DNA from: Phaeobacter bryozoorum
GTDB taxonomy: Bacteria; Pseudomonadota; Alphaproteobacteria; Rhodobacterales; Rhodobacteraceae
DNA length: 64,000 nucleotides
Strand: one strand, 5' to 3'
NCBI RefSeq assembly: GCF_041893525.1
Contig: NZ_CP169068.1
Both the position numbers and the translations under genes were made by a program. Positions 1-7,951 of the stretch are shown here, one piece after another (positions within the stretch are counted from its first letter, which is position 1; the number at the start of each line of letters is the position of its first letter). Under the pieces are notes generated by a model. It made no database searches. It was not told where the DNA came from and saw nothing but the letters and a program-made list of their open reading frames with translations.

Positions 1-372
1 TGGCGCCTGCTGCCGGAGCGGGTGGTGGCGCGTATCTTTGCCGGGGAGAGCGGCAATGCCCGGATGGCGACGCTGTTCCGGGAGGTGCAGCGTCAGCCGA
101 TTCCCCGTGACGTCGTCGAGGCGGTGGCCGCGCAGAAGGATTTCATGCGACGGATCCGTTCGGATGGCGGCCATGGCACGCGGGACCTGCTGGGGCGGGA
201 GGGCATCGTTATCCTTGAGGGGCGCAAGGATGCGCAGCTGATCCGCGCACTTGACCTGCCCCATTGCGGCGGCTCGGAGTTCATATCGGCGCAGCTCTCC
301 AACCTGACGCAGGCGCGGCTGGCCGCCAGCGCTGGTCACACGATCCGCGAAGATTTTTTCGATCCGAGGTGA
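1..372 (+). CDS. C-terminal part of an unrecognised protein (5' truncated by window edge)
   Basis: The reading frame is open from the first base to a TGA at 372, so this is the last ~123 residues of a longer protein. An internal GTG or ATG could be proposed as a start, but none has a convincing ribosome binding site and the frame stays open to the edge. The visible part is soluble, rich in Arg and Ala, with no membrane segment and no motif I recognise. It is followed by tRNA-Gly on the same strand. I do not assign a function. Confidence 0.6.
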   Translation, partial: WRLLPERVVARIFAGESGNARMATLFREVQRQPIPRDVVEAVAAQKDFMRRIRSDGGHGTRDLLGREGIVILEGRKDAQLIRALDLPHCGGSEFISAQLSNLTQARLAASAGHTIREDFFDPR

Positions 373-390
373 AAACCCGCTGTTTTTCGG

Positions 391-544
391 TTGCAGCCCT
401 GCGCGCAATTGCCTATTCACCGCCTCACCGGATGGCAGCGCGGGCGTAGCTCAGGGGTAGAGCATAACCTTGCCAAGGTTAGGGTCGGGCGTTCGAATCG
501 CCTCGCCCGCTCCATCGGGATCACAAAGGCCGCTCTTTTGAGCG
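391..544 (+). repeat. First copy of a tRNA-Gly duplication unit
   Basis: This ~154-nt block recurs at 708-862. The match includes about 49 nt upstream of the tRNA, the tRNA itself (identical) and the terminator stem downstream. The flanks have diverged (for example ccgga against ccaaa just before the tRNA), so the duplication is not recent. The 3' flank of each copy still encodes a hairpin. Confidence 0.75.
440..514 (+). tRNA. tRNA-Gly (anticodon GCC), copy 1
   Basis: A full cloverleaf folds: acceptor GCGGGCG/CGCCCGC, D-arm GCTC...GAGC, anticodon stem TAACC/GGTTA with loop TTGCCAA (anticodon GCC at 472-474), T-arm with TTCGAAT loop, discriminator T and encoded CCA at 512-514. It decodes GGC and GGU, abundant codons in a GC-rich genome. 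An identical gene lies 317 nt downstream. Confidence 0.97.
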
Positions 545-552
545 ACTTTTTG
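531..552 (+). terminator. Probable intrinsic terminator after tRNA-Gly copy 1
   Basis: Stem CGCTC/GAGCG (531-535 with 540-544), loop TTTT, followed by ACTTTTTG. It is shorter than the corresponding terminator after copy 2, because the copy-1 stem has lost pairing at its base. Confidence 0.6.
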
Positions 553-707
553 TTTTTCTACCAAAAACACAGGGTTACCCGGCCATCTGCGGTGTCTTTA
601 CGGCGATGATGATTGCGGCATCTGGATCTGCGCGCAGGGCTGACGTGCAGGGCTGACGTACGGGTGGGCGTCCGATTAATTTCTTCACGCAGCTGTCATT
701 TTTCCTC

Positions 708-862
708 TTGCAGGTGCTGCGGCAATTTCCTAAACACCGCCTCACCAAATGGCAGCGCGGGCGTAGCTCAGGGGTAGAGCATAACCTTGCCAAGGTTAGG
801 GTCGGGCGTTCGAATCGCCTCGCCCGCTCCATTTGGACTGCAAAGGCCGCTCTTTACGAGCG
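708..862 (+). repeat. Second copy of the tRNA-Gly duplication unit
   Basis: Partner of the block at 391-544. The tRNA sequence is identical between copies while flanking positions differ, as expected if the tRNA is under selection or conversion. The ~160 nt between the copies (about 545-707) contains no gene that I can support. Confidence 0.75.
757..831 (+). tRNA. tRNA-Gly (anticodon GCC), copy 2
   Basis: Base-for-base the same as the tRNA at 440-514, with anticodon GCC at 789-791 and encoded CCA at 829-831. It has its own downstream hairpin terminator, so each copy could be an independent transcription unit or both could be read together. Confidence 0.97.
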
Positions 863-869
863 GCCTTTT
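845..869 (+). terminator. Intrinsic terminator after tRNA-Gly copy 2
   Basis: Perfect 8-bp stem GGCCGCTC/GAGCGGCC (845-852 with 858-865), loop TTTAC, then TTTT and a T-rich tail. It is a strong rho-independent terminator. Confidence 0.85.
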
Positions 870-1032
870 GCGTTTCCGCACCCGGATCAGCGCCACGATG
901 CGCTTGCGCGAACATTTGATCAAATTCCTTTGACGCGACTCTCAAAACCCGCCAATGCTGTGCCAAAGGGGCCAGAGCCCCATCGCCTATGCGCCGCAGG
1001 TCTGGCGCTTCAGCTCAGGAGGACAACAGCCC

Positions 1033-2385
1033 ATGGCCCCGGTCATCTATCCCACCACCAATTTCACCGCCACCGAACAGCTCTGCCTTGAGAGCGGCGA
1101 GGGCATCTATGTGTTCGACAGCGAGGGCAACAAATATATCGAAGGGCTGGCCGGGCTCTGGTGTACATCGCTGGGCTACAGCAATACCGAAGTGATGGAT
1201 GCGATCACCGAGCAGCTGCATAAGCTGCCATTTTCGCACACCTTTGGCGGCAAGACCCATCAGCCGATCCAGGATCTGGCGAAGAAGCTGGCCGCGATGG
1301 TGCCGGTGGAGGACGCCTATATCTTCTTTGGCAACTCAGGCTCCGACGCCAATGACACCCATTACAAGATGCTGCGCTATTACTTCAACGCAATCGGCAA
1401 GCCGGAGAAGCGCAAGATCATCACCCGCGAGCGCGGCTATCACGGGGTCACGGTTGCAGCCGGCTCGCTGACCTCCCTGCCCGCAAATCTTGCGCATTTT
1501 GATGCCCCGCTGGAGGCGCTGTCGATCCTGCGCGCCAACTCGCCGCATTATTACACCGCCCGCAAGGGCAATGAGACCGAGGCGCAATTTGTCGAGCGCA
1601 TCCTTCAGAACCTCGAAGACCAGATCCTGGCGGAAGATCCCGAAACGATTGCGGCGATGATCGTGGAGCCGATCACTGGCGCCTCTGGCGTGATCGTGCC
1701 GCCGGAGGGCTACTATGAGGGGCTACAGGCGCTGCTGCGCAAATATGGCATTCTGGTCTGGGCCGATGAGGTGATCTGTGGCTTTGGGCGCACCGGCGCC
1801 GATTTCGGCTGCACCACCATGGGCATCAAGCCGGATCTGATGACCTTTGCCAAGCAGTTGTCCTCGGCCTATTTCCCGATCTCGGCCTCGGTCATTCCGG
1901 GCTGGATGTATGAGGCGATGGTGGATCAGACCAATCAGGTCGGCGTGTTTGGGCATGGCTATACCTACTCCGGGCACCCGGTCGCCTGTGCCGCCGCGCT
2001 GAAGACGCTCGAAATCTACGAGCGCGACAATCTGTTCGACCACGCCGCCGAGGTTGGCAGCTACATGCAGGCGCAGCTGCGCGAGATCTTTACAGATCAT
2101 CCGCTGGTGGGCGAAGTGCGCGGCAAGGGGCTGATCGCGGCGCTGGAACTGGTCTCGAACAAGACCACCGGCGCAAGCTTTGACAGGGGTCTTGCCGGGG
2201 CCACCGCGCAAAGGCTGTGTCAGGACAATGGTCTGATCCTGCGGGCCGTGGCCGGGAATGCGGTCGCGCTCTGCCCGCCGCTGATCATCACGAAGGATGA
2301 GGTGGACGACATGCTGGCACGCCTGAAAACCGCAATCGACGCCAGTTTCGAAGAGCTGAAGGCAGCCGGTCACCTGGCGCATTGA
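1033..2385 (+). CDS. PLP-dependent class III aminotransferase (omega-amino acid/putrescine:pyruvate type)
   Basis: A 450-residue fold-type I class III aminotransferase, the normal family length. It is expected to move an amino group from an omega-amine or beta/omega-amino acid to a keto acid in the cytoplasm. The cofactor-phosphate loop region (FGNSGSDAND, about residue 100), the Asp of WADEVICGFGRTG and the Schiff-base Lys in the TFAKQLSSAY motif are present. The ATG at 1033 is chosen because AGGAGGACA lies just upstream; an in-frame extension to 955 lacks this and is not family-like. The exact substrate (taurine, beta-alanine, putrescine, other diamine) cannot be read from the sequence. It stands alone, followed by a strong terminator. 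Confidence 0.93.
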   Translation: MAPVIYPTTNFTATEQLCLESGEGIYVFDSEGNKYIEGLAGLWCTSLGYSNTEVMDAITEQLHKLPFSHTFGGKTHQPIQDLAKKLAAMVPVEDAYIFFGNSGSDANDTHYKMLRYYFNAIGKPEKRKIITRERGYHGVTVAAGSLTSLPANLAHFDAPLEALSILRANSPHYYTARKGNETEAQFVERILQNLEDQILAEDPETIAAMIVEPITGASGVIVPPEGYYEGLQALLRKYGILVWADEVICGFGRTGADFGCTTMGIKPDLMTFAKQLSSAYFPISASVIPGWMYEAMVDQTNQVGVFGHGYTYSGHPVACAAALKTLEIYERDNLFDHAAEVGSYMQAQLREIFTDHPLVGEVRGKGLIAALELVSNKTTGASFDRGLAGATAQRLCQDNGLILRAVAGNAVALCPPLIITKDEVDDMLARLKTAIDASFEELKAAGHLAH

Positions 2386-2424
2386 GGCCGCAGACGCCCC
2401 AGTGTGCAACGACGGACCGACAAG

Positions 2425-2455
2425 AGCAGCGCCCCGGCTGAGGCGCTGCTTTTTT
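2425..2455 (+). terminator. Intrinsic terminator of the aminotransferase gene
   Basis: Nine-bp stem AGCAGCGCC/GGCGCTGCT (2425-2433 with 2442-2450), followed by a run of six T. Confidence 0.9.
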
Positions 2456-2893
2456 ATCGCCCCCAAGACCTCCGCCTAGCCAGACAACAGGCTGATAACG
2501 ACACCCGCGAGATCTGTGCGATATCCGGTAATGTCACAATCTTGCGGTTTTTCCCCGTGAAAGGATCACAAATTACTGCGAGGTTTGTCTTATCCCAAGG
2601 GTGTTCCAAACCTTGCATTTCAGCACCAGCGCATTTCGCGATCCCGCATGGCCCTGTGGTCGGATGGTTTCGGGGGGAACCTGATGGTCAGGGACCTGTG
2701 GGATACGGAGACCAATGGGTCCGGGGACCACTGTATCCGGTAGGTCGGGGGAACCGGGGCATGGGACGTGAGGCGGCACGGACCGCGTCACTCCCTGCCG
2801 CCGGACAGTCTGGCTGAAACTCTGCGTGAAGTTCTGCCTGACAGGCTGCGGGCCGCAGAGCTTCCTGTCTGAGCCTTTGAGCCGGATCCGAGG
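2456..2893. other. Gene-poor region with G-rich nested inverted repeats
   Basis: No convincing gene lies here; plus-strand reading frames exist but have no RBS and implausible composition. The part from 2660 to 2765 is G-rich and folds: GGATAC (2701-2706) pairs with GTATCC (2733-2738) around an inner GGTCC/GGACC hairpin (2718-2729), and GGCGGCA pairs with TGCCGCC nearby (about 2772-2803). It could be a small RNA or remnant DNA. I cannot decide from one sequence. Confidence 0.4.
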
Positions 2894-3133
2894 TCAGAAC
2901 ACCTTGAAGGTCATCGTTGTCAGCGAGCGTTCGATTCCCTCGATATCGAGCAGCTGATCGTTGATGTATTTGCCAACATCCTGATCGCTGGGAATGTAGA
3001 GTTTCATCAGGAGATCATAATCGCCACTGGTGGAATAAAGCTCGGAGTGGATTTCACGCAGGGCAATCTCTTCGGCCACTTTGTAGGTGGTGCCGGGTTT
3101 GCAGCGGATCTGGATAAAGACGCAGGTGGACAT
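2894..3133 (-). CDS. Stand-alone Lrp/AsnC-type RAM domain protein
   Basis: A 79-residue protein consisting only of the alpha-beta ligand-binding/oligomerisation (RAM) domain of Lrp/AsnC regulators, with no helix-turn-helix. Such stand-alone modules bind amino acids or associate with full-length Lrp partners. The start at 3133 (MSTCVFIQ) has a GAGGG-type RBS upstream; a longer frame to 3262 adds an Arg/Pro/Cys-rich leader that is not family-like. It is divergent from hisB, which suggests but does not prove a link to amino-acid sensing. Confidence 0.85.
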   Translation of the reverse strand: MSTCVFIQIRCKPGTTYKVAEEIALREIHSELYSTSGDYDLLMKLYIPSDQDVGKYINDQLLDIEGIERSLTTMTFKVF

Positions 3134-3336
3134 GATGGCCCTCAACTGTTTGGGAATGCGTGGTTTGCGCGCCAAGCTGGCATGCGGGCGCAGCAGAGGC
3201 AATCCCCGGCGACGGGCATTAGGGGCTGGCCGCAGACAATTGGCGCAACAGTTTTGCGCCAATTGACGCGGCAGGCTTGAGCGCGGCCCCGCCCTGCCCC
3301 TATAAGCAGCGGCAGGATATCAAGGACATGCCGACC

Positions 3337-3924
3337 ATGCGTACCGCTCAGATCACCCGCAAGACCGCCGAAACCGAGATCAGTGTCGAGATCAACCTCG
3401 ATGGCACTGGTGCCTATGACAATCAGACCGGCGTCGGTTTCTTTGATCACATGCTGGACCAGCTGTCGCGCCACTCGCTGATCGACATGACCATCCGCGC
3501 CAAGGGTGACTATCACATCGACGACCACCACACGGTGGAGGACACCGGCATTGCACTGGGTCAGGCGCTGGTTGCCGCACTTGGCGACAAGAAAGGCATC
3601 AACCGTTATGGCGAATGCCACCTGCCGATGGATGACGCCCAGGTGCGCTGTGCGCTGGATCTGTCGGCACGCCCCTTCCTGATCTGGAACGTTGAGCTGC
3701 CAACCCAGAAGATCGGCAGCTTTGATACCGAGCTGGTGCGCGAGTTCTTTCAAGCCTTGAGCACCCATGGCGGCATCACCCTGCACATCGACCAGCTGCA
3801 CGGGTTCAACAGCCACCATATTGCCGAGGCCGCGTTCAAGGCGGTGGCGCGCGCGCTGCGCACCGCCGTTGAGACCGACCCGCGCAAGGCGGATGCGATC
3901 CCGTCCACCAAAGGCGCTCTGTAA
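3337..3924 (+). CDS. hisB: Imidazoleglycerol-phosphate dehydratase
   Basis: Dehydrates imidazole glycerol phosphate to imidazole acetol phosphate, the sixth step of histidine synthesis. At 195 residues it is the monofunctional dehydratase length, with no phosphatase domain. The metal-binding HIDDHHTVED signature is present near residue 60 and its pseudo-symmetric partner (HGFNSHH) near residue 160, giving the two Mn ligand sets. ATG 3337 is preferred over ATG 3328 because AAGGA at 3322-3326 is correctly spaced only for 3337. Its stop directly precedes the hisH start. Confidence 0.97.
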   Translation: MRTAQITRKTAETEISVEINLDGTGAYDNQTGVGFFDHMLDQLSRHSLIDMTIRAKGDYHIDDHHTVEDTGIALGQALVAALGDKKGINRYGECHLPMDDAQVRCALDLSARPFLIWNVELPTQKIGSFDTELVREFFQALSTHGGITLHIDQLHGFNSHHIAEAAFKAVARALRTAVETDPRKADAIPSTKGAL

Positions 3925-4563
3925 ATGCTGACCGCGATCATCGACTATGAATCCGGCAATCTCCACTCCGCCGAAAAAGCCTTTCAGCGCATGGCGCGGG
4001 AGGTGAATGGCGGCGAGGTGATCGTGACCTCTGACGCGGATGTGGTGGCGCGGGCCGATCGGCTGGTGCTGCCCGGCGACGGCGCCTTTCCGGCCTGCGC
4101 AGAAGAACTGCGCGGCCATCGCGGCATCTATGAGGCGATGGTGGAGGCGGTCGAGCAGAACGGCCGACCCTTCCTCGGCATCTGCGTCGGTATGCAGCTG
4201 ATGGCCACCACCGGTCATGAGTATCGCGAGACGCCCGGCCTTGGCTGGGTTGAGGGCGATGTGGTCAAGATCACCCCAAGCGACCACAGTCTGAAAGTGC
4301 CGCATATGGGCTGGAACAATCTGGTGATCGACCATGACCACGCGATTTTTGATGGTATTTCCTCAGGCGATCACTGCTATTTCGTGCATTCCTATCATTT
4401 CCGCGTCACCGATCCGGCGGAACGGCTGGCGCATGTGGACTATGGCGGCGATGTCACGGCCGTCATCGGGCGCGACACCATGGTGGGGATGCAGTTTCAC
4501 CCGGAGAAAAGCCAGGATATCGGCCTGCGGATGATCGGGAATTTTCTGACCTGGCGACCGTGA
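3925..4563 (+). CDS. hisH: Imidazole glycerol phosphate synthase, glutaminase subunit
   Basis: Class I glutamine amidotransferase subunit that supplies ammonia to HisF in making IGP and AICAR. It has 212 residues, the usual length. The nucleophile Cys is in GICVGMQLM (about residue 91), and the His-Glu pair is in QFHPEKS near the C terminus. The ATG follows the hisB stop with no gap, so the two are co-translated. Its partner hisF lies 4.6 kb downstream on the same strand, separated by unrelated genes. Confidence 0.97.
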   Translation: MLTAIIDYESGNLHSAEKAFQRMAREVNGGEVIVTSDADVVARADRLVLPGDGAFPACAEELRGHRGIYEAMVEAVEQNGRPFLGICVGMQLMATTGHEYRETPGLGWVEGDVVKITPSDHSLKVPHMGWNNLVIDHDHAIFDGISSGDHCYFVHSYHFRVTDPAERLAHVDYGGDVTAVIGRDTMVGMQFHPEKSQDIGLRMIGNFLTWRP

Positions 4564-4588
4564 CACAGCGGTTGGCCCGCAGCATATG

Positions 4589-4624
4589 AAAAGCCGCCTG
4601 CTGCACAGGCGGCTTTTGTTTTTG
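4589..4624 (+). terminator. Bidirectional terminator between hisH and the AraC-type gene
   Basis: Stem GCCGCCTG/CAGGCGGC (4593-4600 with 4606-4613), loop CTGCA, flanked by AAAA on the left and TTTTGTTTTTG on the right. It can stop hisBH on the plus strand and the converging AraC gene on the minus strand. Confidence 0.9.
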
Positions 4625-4657
4625 AGTATTTATGGAAAGATGACAGGCGGGGCGCGA

Positions 4658-5389
4658 TCAGGCCGCTGCCCTGCGCAGCGAGAGCGGCGCCGCACCATAG
4701 GCCTTGCGAAAGGCACGGCTGAAGCCTTCGGGGCTGGCATAGGCATAGCGGCGGGCCACGGCCTCCACCCGGTCGCCGCGCGTGAGATCCTGATGCGCCA
4801 GAATCAACCGCCAGCGGCGCAGGTACCCCATCGGGGTTTCGCCGACAGCGGCCCCGAACAGCTCGGCAAAGCGGGACAGCGACAGGCCGGCGACCTCGGC
4901 CAGATCGGCATTGCTCCAAAGGCGGCCGGGGTGATCGTGCATCGCCACAATCGCCCGGCTGAGACGCGGGTCGGACAGCCCTGCCAGCAGCCCCGGCTCC
5001 GTAGCACCCTCGCGGATCTGATGCCGCAGCAGCCGCACCATCAGCACCTCCCCCAGCCGGTTGATCACCGATTGCGCCCCACAGCGCTGCGCATCGGCCT
5101 CATCCCGCATCAACCGCAGCAAATTCCGGGCCTCCGGCTTGTCGGCGATGTCATAATCCACCAGCCCGGGCAGTGCGGCGATGAGCGGATTGCGGCGCCC
5201 TGACCAATCCACCCGTGCCGCCCACATCACCCTGTCAGGCGGCTGCGCCGGGGCATCATCACAACTGCTGTAGAGCAGCCGCACCGGCTCCCCCGACGCA
5301 TCCGCCAGAGCGATAAGATTGGCCTCTCCCGGTGCGGCAGCGCGAACGGAGAGCTGGAAACGCTCCATCAATGTGGTCAGGCGGTCCAT
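4658..5389 (-). CDS. AraC-family transcriptional regulator
   Basis: A 243-residue regulator: an N-terminal cupin-type sensing half (about residues 5-130) and a C-terminal AraC double helix-turn-helix (about 140-240, with the typical LAEVAGLSLSRFAELF first HTH and the GFSRAFRKAYG signature). The start at 5389 is chosen because longer in-frame extensions run into the divergently transcribed peroxiredoxin gene at 5492. The 102-nt shared intergenic region suggests it controls that peroxiredoxin and itself. The inducer is unknown. Confidence 0.88.
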   Translation of the reverse strand: MDRLTTLMERFQLSVRAAAPGEANLIALADASGEPVRLLYSSCDDAPAQPPDRVMWAARVDWSGRRNPLIAALPGLVDYDIADKPEARNLLRLMRDEADAQRCGAQSVINRLGEVLMVRLLRHQIREGATEPGLLAGLSDPRLSRAIVAMHDHPGRLWSNADLAEVAGLSLSRFAELFGAAVGETPMGYLRRWRLILAHQDLTRGDRVEAVARRYAYASPEGFSRAFRKAYGAAPLSLRRAAA

Positions 5390-5491
5390 GATATCGGTGT
5401 TTCCATCAGGTTTTTCGGATTTATCTGATACTATGCTGCGCCATACTTCGAGACAAGCCCCCAGGGCTGACTTCGAACAAGGAGCGACAAC

Positions 5492-6028
5492 ATGTTGATG
5501 CCACGCCAACCCACGCCCGATCTGACCCTGCCAACGCTGGACCATGGACCGTTTGACCTGTCGCGGGAAGACAGCCAGCGCGGCACCGTGATCTGCTTTT
5601 ATCGCGGACTGCACTGCCCGATCTGTGCCAACTACCTCAAGGAACTGGAAAAACGGGTGGCCGATTTCGCCAGCCGTGGCGTGAACTGCATTGCGGTCAG
5701 TTCGGACGGCGAAGAGCGCACCCGCGCTATGGCCGAGAAGATCGAGGCGAAGAACCTACGGTTTGGCTATGATCTGCCCCTGAATGTCGCCCGCCAATGG
5801 GGTCTGTACCTGTCGACCTCACGCGGGAAGACATCAATCGGGATCGAGGAGCCGGCGCTGTTCTCCGAACCGGGCCTGTTCATGGTGACCCCGGAGCAGA
5901 CGCTCTACTATGGGTCGGTGCAGACCATGCCCTTTGTCCGGCCGCATTTTTCAGAGCTGGTATCGGCGCTGGATTTCGCCATCGCCAACGACTATCCGGC
6001 GCGCGGCGAATACGACGGCGACGTCTGA
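5492..6028 (+). CDS. Peroxiredoxin-like (AhpC/TSA thioredoxin-fold) protein
   Basis: A 178-residue thioredoxin-fold protein. The active-site region reads YRGLHCPICANYLKEL near residue 45, that is a CxxC where typical Prx enzymes have PxxxT(S)xxC, so it belongs to the peroxiredoxin-like subgroup. It probably reduces peroxides or thiols in the cytoplasm; there is no signal peptide. ATG 5492 has AAGGAG seven bases upstream, while the ATG at 5498 would be too distant. It is divergent from the AraC-type gene, a common regulator-target layout. Confidence 0.88.
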   Translation: MLMPRQPTPDLTLPTLDHGPFDLSREDSQRGTVICFYRGLHCPICANYLKELEKRVADFASRGVNCIAVSSDGEERTRAMAEKIEAKNLRFGYDLPLNVARQWGLYLSTSRGKTSIGIEEPALFSEPGLFMVTPEQTLYYGSVQTMPFVRPHFSELVSALDFAIANDYPARGEYDGDV

Positions 6029-6127
6029 CGCGGGCTGCGCCAGGTCGCGGCGCCTGTTGGCGACGGCGTGCTGTGGCCGGATCGCCACCTGCCTCAGGTC
6101 GACAGGCAGAAATCCGGGCAAGAATGG

Positions 6128-6451
6128 ATGGACAGCGGTGCCGCACAAGGGCATACACCGCAGACCCAGATATCCCAGTCGCTTGCAGGTCACCGTCCGG
6201 TGCAGATCCGTCTTGAAAAATTCGACCACCAGGAAGGCCAGCACCGCTATTGCGTGCTGCATCTGAGCCGAACCCTGTTTGGCGAATGGTGTGTCGAGCA
6301 GACCAGCGGGCCCTTGGGTGAGGCCGGAGGGCAGCAGCGGCGCAGCTACTATGCCTCGCAGGAGATCGCGCTGGCCGCAGCGGCGCAGCAGCGCGACCGT
6401 CAGATCAAACGCGGCTTTGTCCCGATTCCGGTTCAGCTGGGGCTGTTCTAG
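6128..6451 (+). CDS. WGR-domain protein
   Basis: A small protein whose C-terminal ~80 residues match the WGR domain (conserved core around LFGEWCVEQTSG and the following helix with a Lys-Arg tail). WGR domains occur in PARP-like and other nucleic-acid proteins; small bacterial WGR-only proteins are of unknown function. The start is uncertain: ATG 6128 gives 107 residues; GTG 6068 and GTG 6200 are also in frame, and 6200 would leave just the domain. None has a strong RBS. Confidence 0.7.
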   Translation: MDSGAAQGHTPQTQISQSLAGHRPVQIRLEKFDHQEGQHRYCVLHLSRTLFGEWCVEQTSGPLGEAGGQQRRSYYASQEIALAAAAQQRDRQIKRGFVPIPVQLGLF

Positions 6452-6459
6452 ACCGGCAC

Positions 6460-6494
6460 AAAAAAGGCGGCGCAGACATACCGTCCACGCCGCC
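6460..6494 (-). terminator. Intrinsic terminator of the DUF2147 gene
   Basis: Stem GGCGGCG/CGCCGCC (6466-6472 with 6488-6494). Read on the minus strand it is followed by TTTTTTGTG. It lies between two converging genes and serves the minus-strand one. Confidence 0.75.
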
Positions 6495-6523
6495 CGTCCG
6501 ATCGCTAACAGCAATCCGGCTGT

Positions 6524-6910
6524 TTACTTCACGCGGCTCCAGGTCTGTTTGGAGCAGATCAGCCCGCCCGCGACACAGCCCCGCAGAGCCAGCGATGTGC
6601 CCGACAGGTTCATCTTGCCGATGTAGATCTTGTTGTTCGACGGCCGCCAGACCTTGCCCGCATAAGACCCGTCGCCATTGGCCACCATATCGATCACCAA
6701 TGTCTTGCCGATATTGGGGGATTTATACTCTCCCTCGGCATTGAAGGTCCGGCTGATCTTGCCGCAGACCGCCGCGCCGCAGGGCGCCATGGTGACATGC
6801 GCATAAGAGCCGTCATCCGTCTGCGTCTTCCAGGTGCCCAGCACCGGATCCGCCGCGGCCATGCCCGCCAGCCCCAGTGCAAATGTCACGCCAAGTGCCA
6901 GTTTCTTCAT
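6524..6910 (-). CDS. DUF2147 periplasmic protein
   Basis: A 128-residue exported protein with a clean Sec signal peptide (MKKLALGVTFALGLAGMAAA, cleavage about residue 20) and a single DUF2147 domain: a beta-rich fold beginning LGTWKTQTDDG with paired Cys residues (CGAAVCGKI, and CVAGGLICSK near the end) that could form disulfides. The family is common in Proteobacteria and has no settled biochemical role. It converges on the WGR gene and diverges from hisA. Confidence 0.88.
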   Translation of the reverse strand: MKKLALGVTFALGLAGMAAADPVLGTWKTQTDDGSYAHVTMAPCGAAVCGKISRTFNAEGEYKSPNIGKTLVIDMVANGDGSYAGKVWRPSNNKIYIGKMNLSGTSLALRGCVAGGLICSKQTWSRVK

Positions 6911-7103
6911 GTGTCATCCTCCCTTTTGCAGCCAGTCTGGCCGCCAAGAGGCAATTCAGGCAAGCTTGACCTCGGGTCGCGTTGCAATCACGGGCCGCCT
7001 TGTGCAAAAGAGGCGTCAGAGCAGGCCCGCCCCCGATCACCGGCGACCGGAGGCAGCGGCCCCGGCTCAGACAGTTCTGGCAGTACCGATAAGGGCACGC
7101 GAT

Positions 7104-7826
7104 ATGATCCTCTACCCCGCAATTGATCTCAAGGACGGGCAAGCCGTTCGCCTGCTGCATGGCGATATGGACAAGACAACGGTCTTCAACGACGATCCGG
7201 CAGCGCAGGCGCTGGAGTTTGTCGCCGCTGGCTGCGAATGGCTGCATCTGGTCGATCTCAACGGTGCCTTTGCAGGCGAGCCGGTCAATGCGGCCCCGGT
7301 CGAGGACATTCTGAAACGGTGCCAGGTGCCCGCACAGCTGGGCGGCGGTATTCGCGATATGGCGACCATCGAACGCTGGATCGACAAGGGGCTGGCGCGG
7401 GTGATCCTTGGCACCGTGGCGGTGGAAAATCCCGATCTGGTCCGCGAGGCGGCACGTGCATTCCCGGGCAAGGTTGCCGTCGGCATTGACGCGCGCAATG
7501 GCCGCGTTGCGACCAAAGGCTGGGCCGAGGAAACCGATGTGATGGTTACGGATCTGGCAAAATCCTTCGAAGACGCAGGTGTTGCCGCGATCATCTACAC
7601 CGATATTCTGCGCGACGGCGCCATGAAGGGGCCGAATATCGAGGCAACGGCAGATCTGGCCAATGCCGTCAGCATCCCGGTGATCGCCTCGGGCGGCGTG
7701 TCCTCGCTCGACGATTTGCAGGCCCTGAAATCCTGCGGCGCGCCGCTCAATGGCGCGATTTCCGGCCGCGCCCTCTACGATGGGGCCATCGACCTCGCGC
7801 AGGCGCTGAAGATCCTGAAGGGCTGA
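7104..7826 (+). CDS. hisA: Phosphoribosylformimino-5-aminoimidazole carboxamide ribotide isomerase
   Basis: A (beta/alpha)8 Amadori isomerase converting ProFAR to PRFAR in histidine synthesis. It has 240 residues. The first catalytic Asp is in YPAIDLKDG at the N terminus and the second in YTDILRDGAMKGPN near residue 170; the phosphate-binding GGI and SGGVSS loops are intact. ATG 7104 is the family start with AAGGG upstream; the frame is open further 5' but that extension is not conserved in composition. It is separated from hisBH by five unrelated genes. Confidence 0.97.
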   Translation: MILYPAIDLKDGQAVRLLHGDMDKTTVFNDDPAAQALEFVAAGCEWLHLVDLNGAFAGEPVNAAPVEDILKRCQVPAQLGGGIRDMATIERWIDKGLARVILGTVAVENPDLVREAARAFPGKVAVGIDARNGRVATKGWAEETDVMVTDLAKSFEDAGVAAIIYTDILRDGAMKGPNIEATADLANAVSIPVIASGGVSSLDDLQALKSCGAPLNGAISGRALYDGAIDLAQALKILKG

Positions 7827-7854
7827 GACCTGGTCTTCTTCTGGCCGAAAATAT

Positions 7855-7935
7855 CCCGGGGGTGAATGGGCCAAAGGCCCAGAGGGGGCAGCGCCCCCGC
7901 CCCGGCCCCCGGCCCCCGCTCCCGGTTGGCTCCAG
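7855..7935. repeat. GC-rich palindromic stretch downstream of hisA
   Basis: Contains GGGCC-aaa-GGCCC and GGGGGC-agc-GCCCCC hairpins followed by a C-rich run. It lies between the converging hisA and DUF302 genes and may act as a transcription barrier for both; there is no U-run, so it is not a classical intrinsic terminator. Confidence 0.5.
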
Positions 7936-7951
7936 CTGCCCCCGCAGTGGA

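Noticed and set aside
2404..2817. 137-codon plus-strand reading frame after the aminotransferase
   Set aside because: It begins inside the terminator, has no RBS, and its composition follows the G-rich hairpins rather than codon bias.
7855..7935. Possible classical terminator for hisA
   Set aside because: Strong hairpins but no U-run on either strand; kept as a palindromic stretch only.
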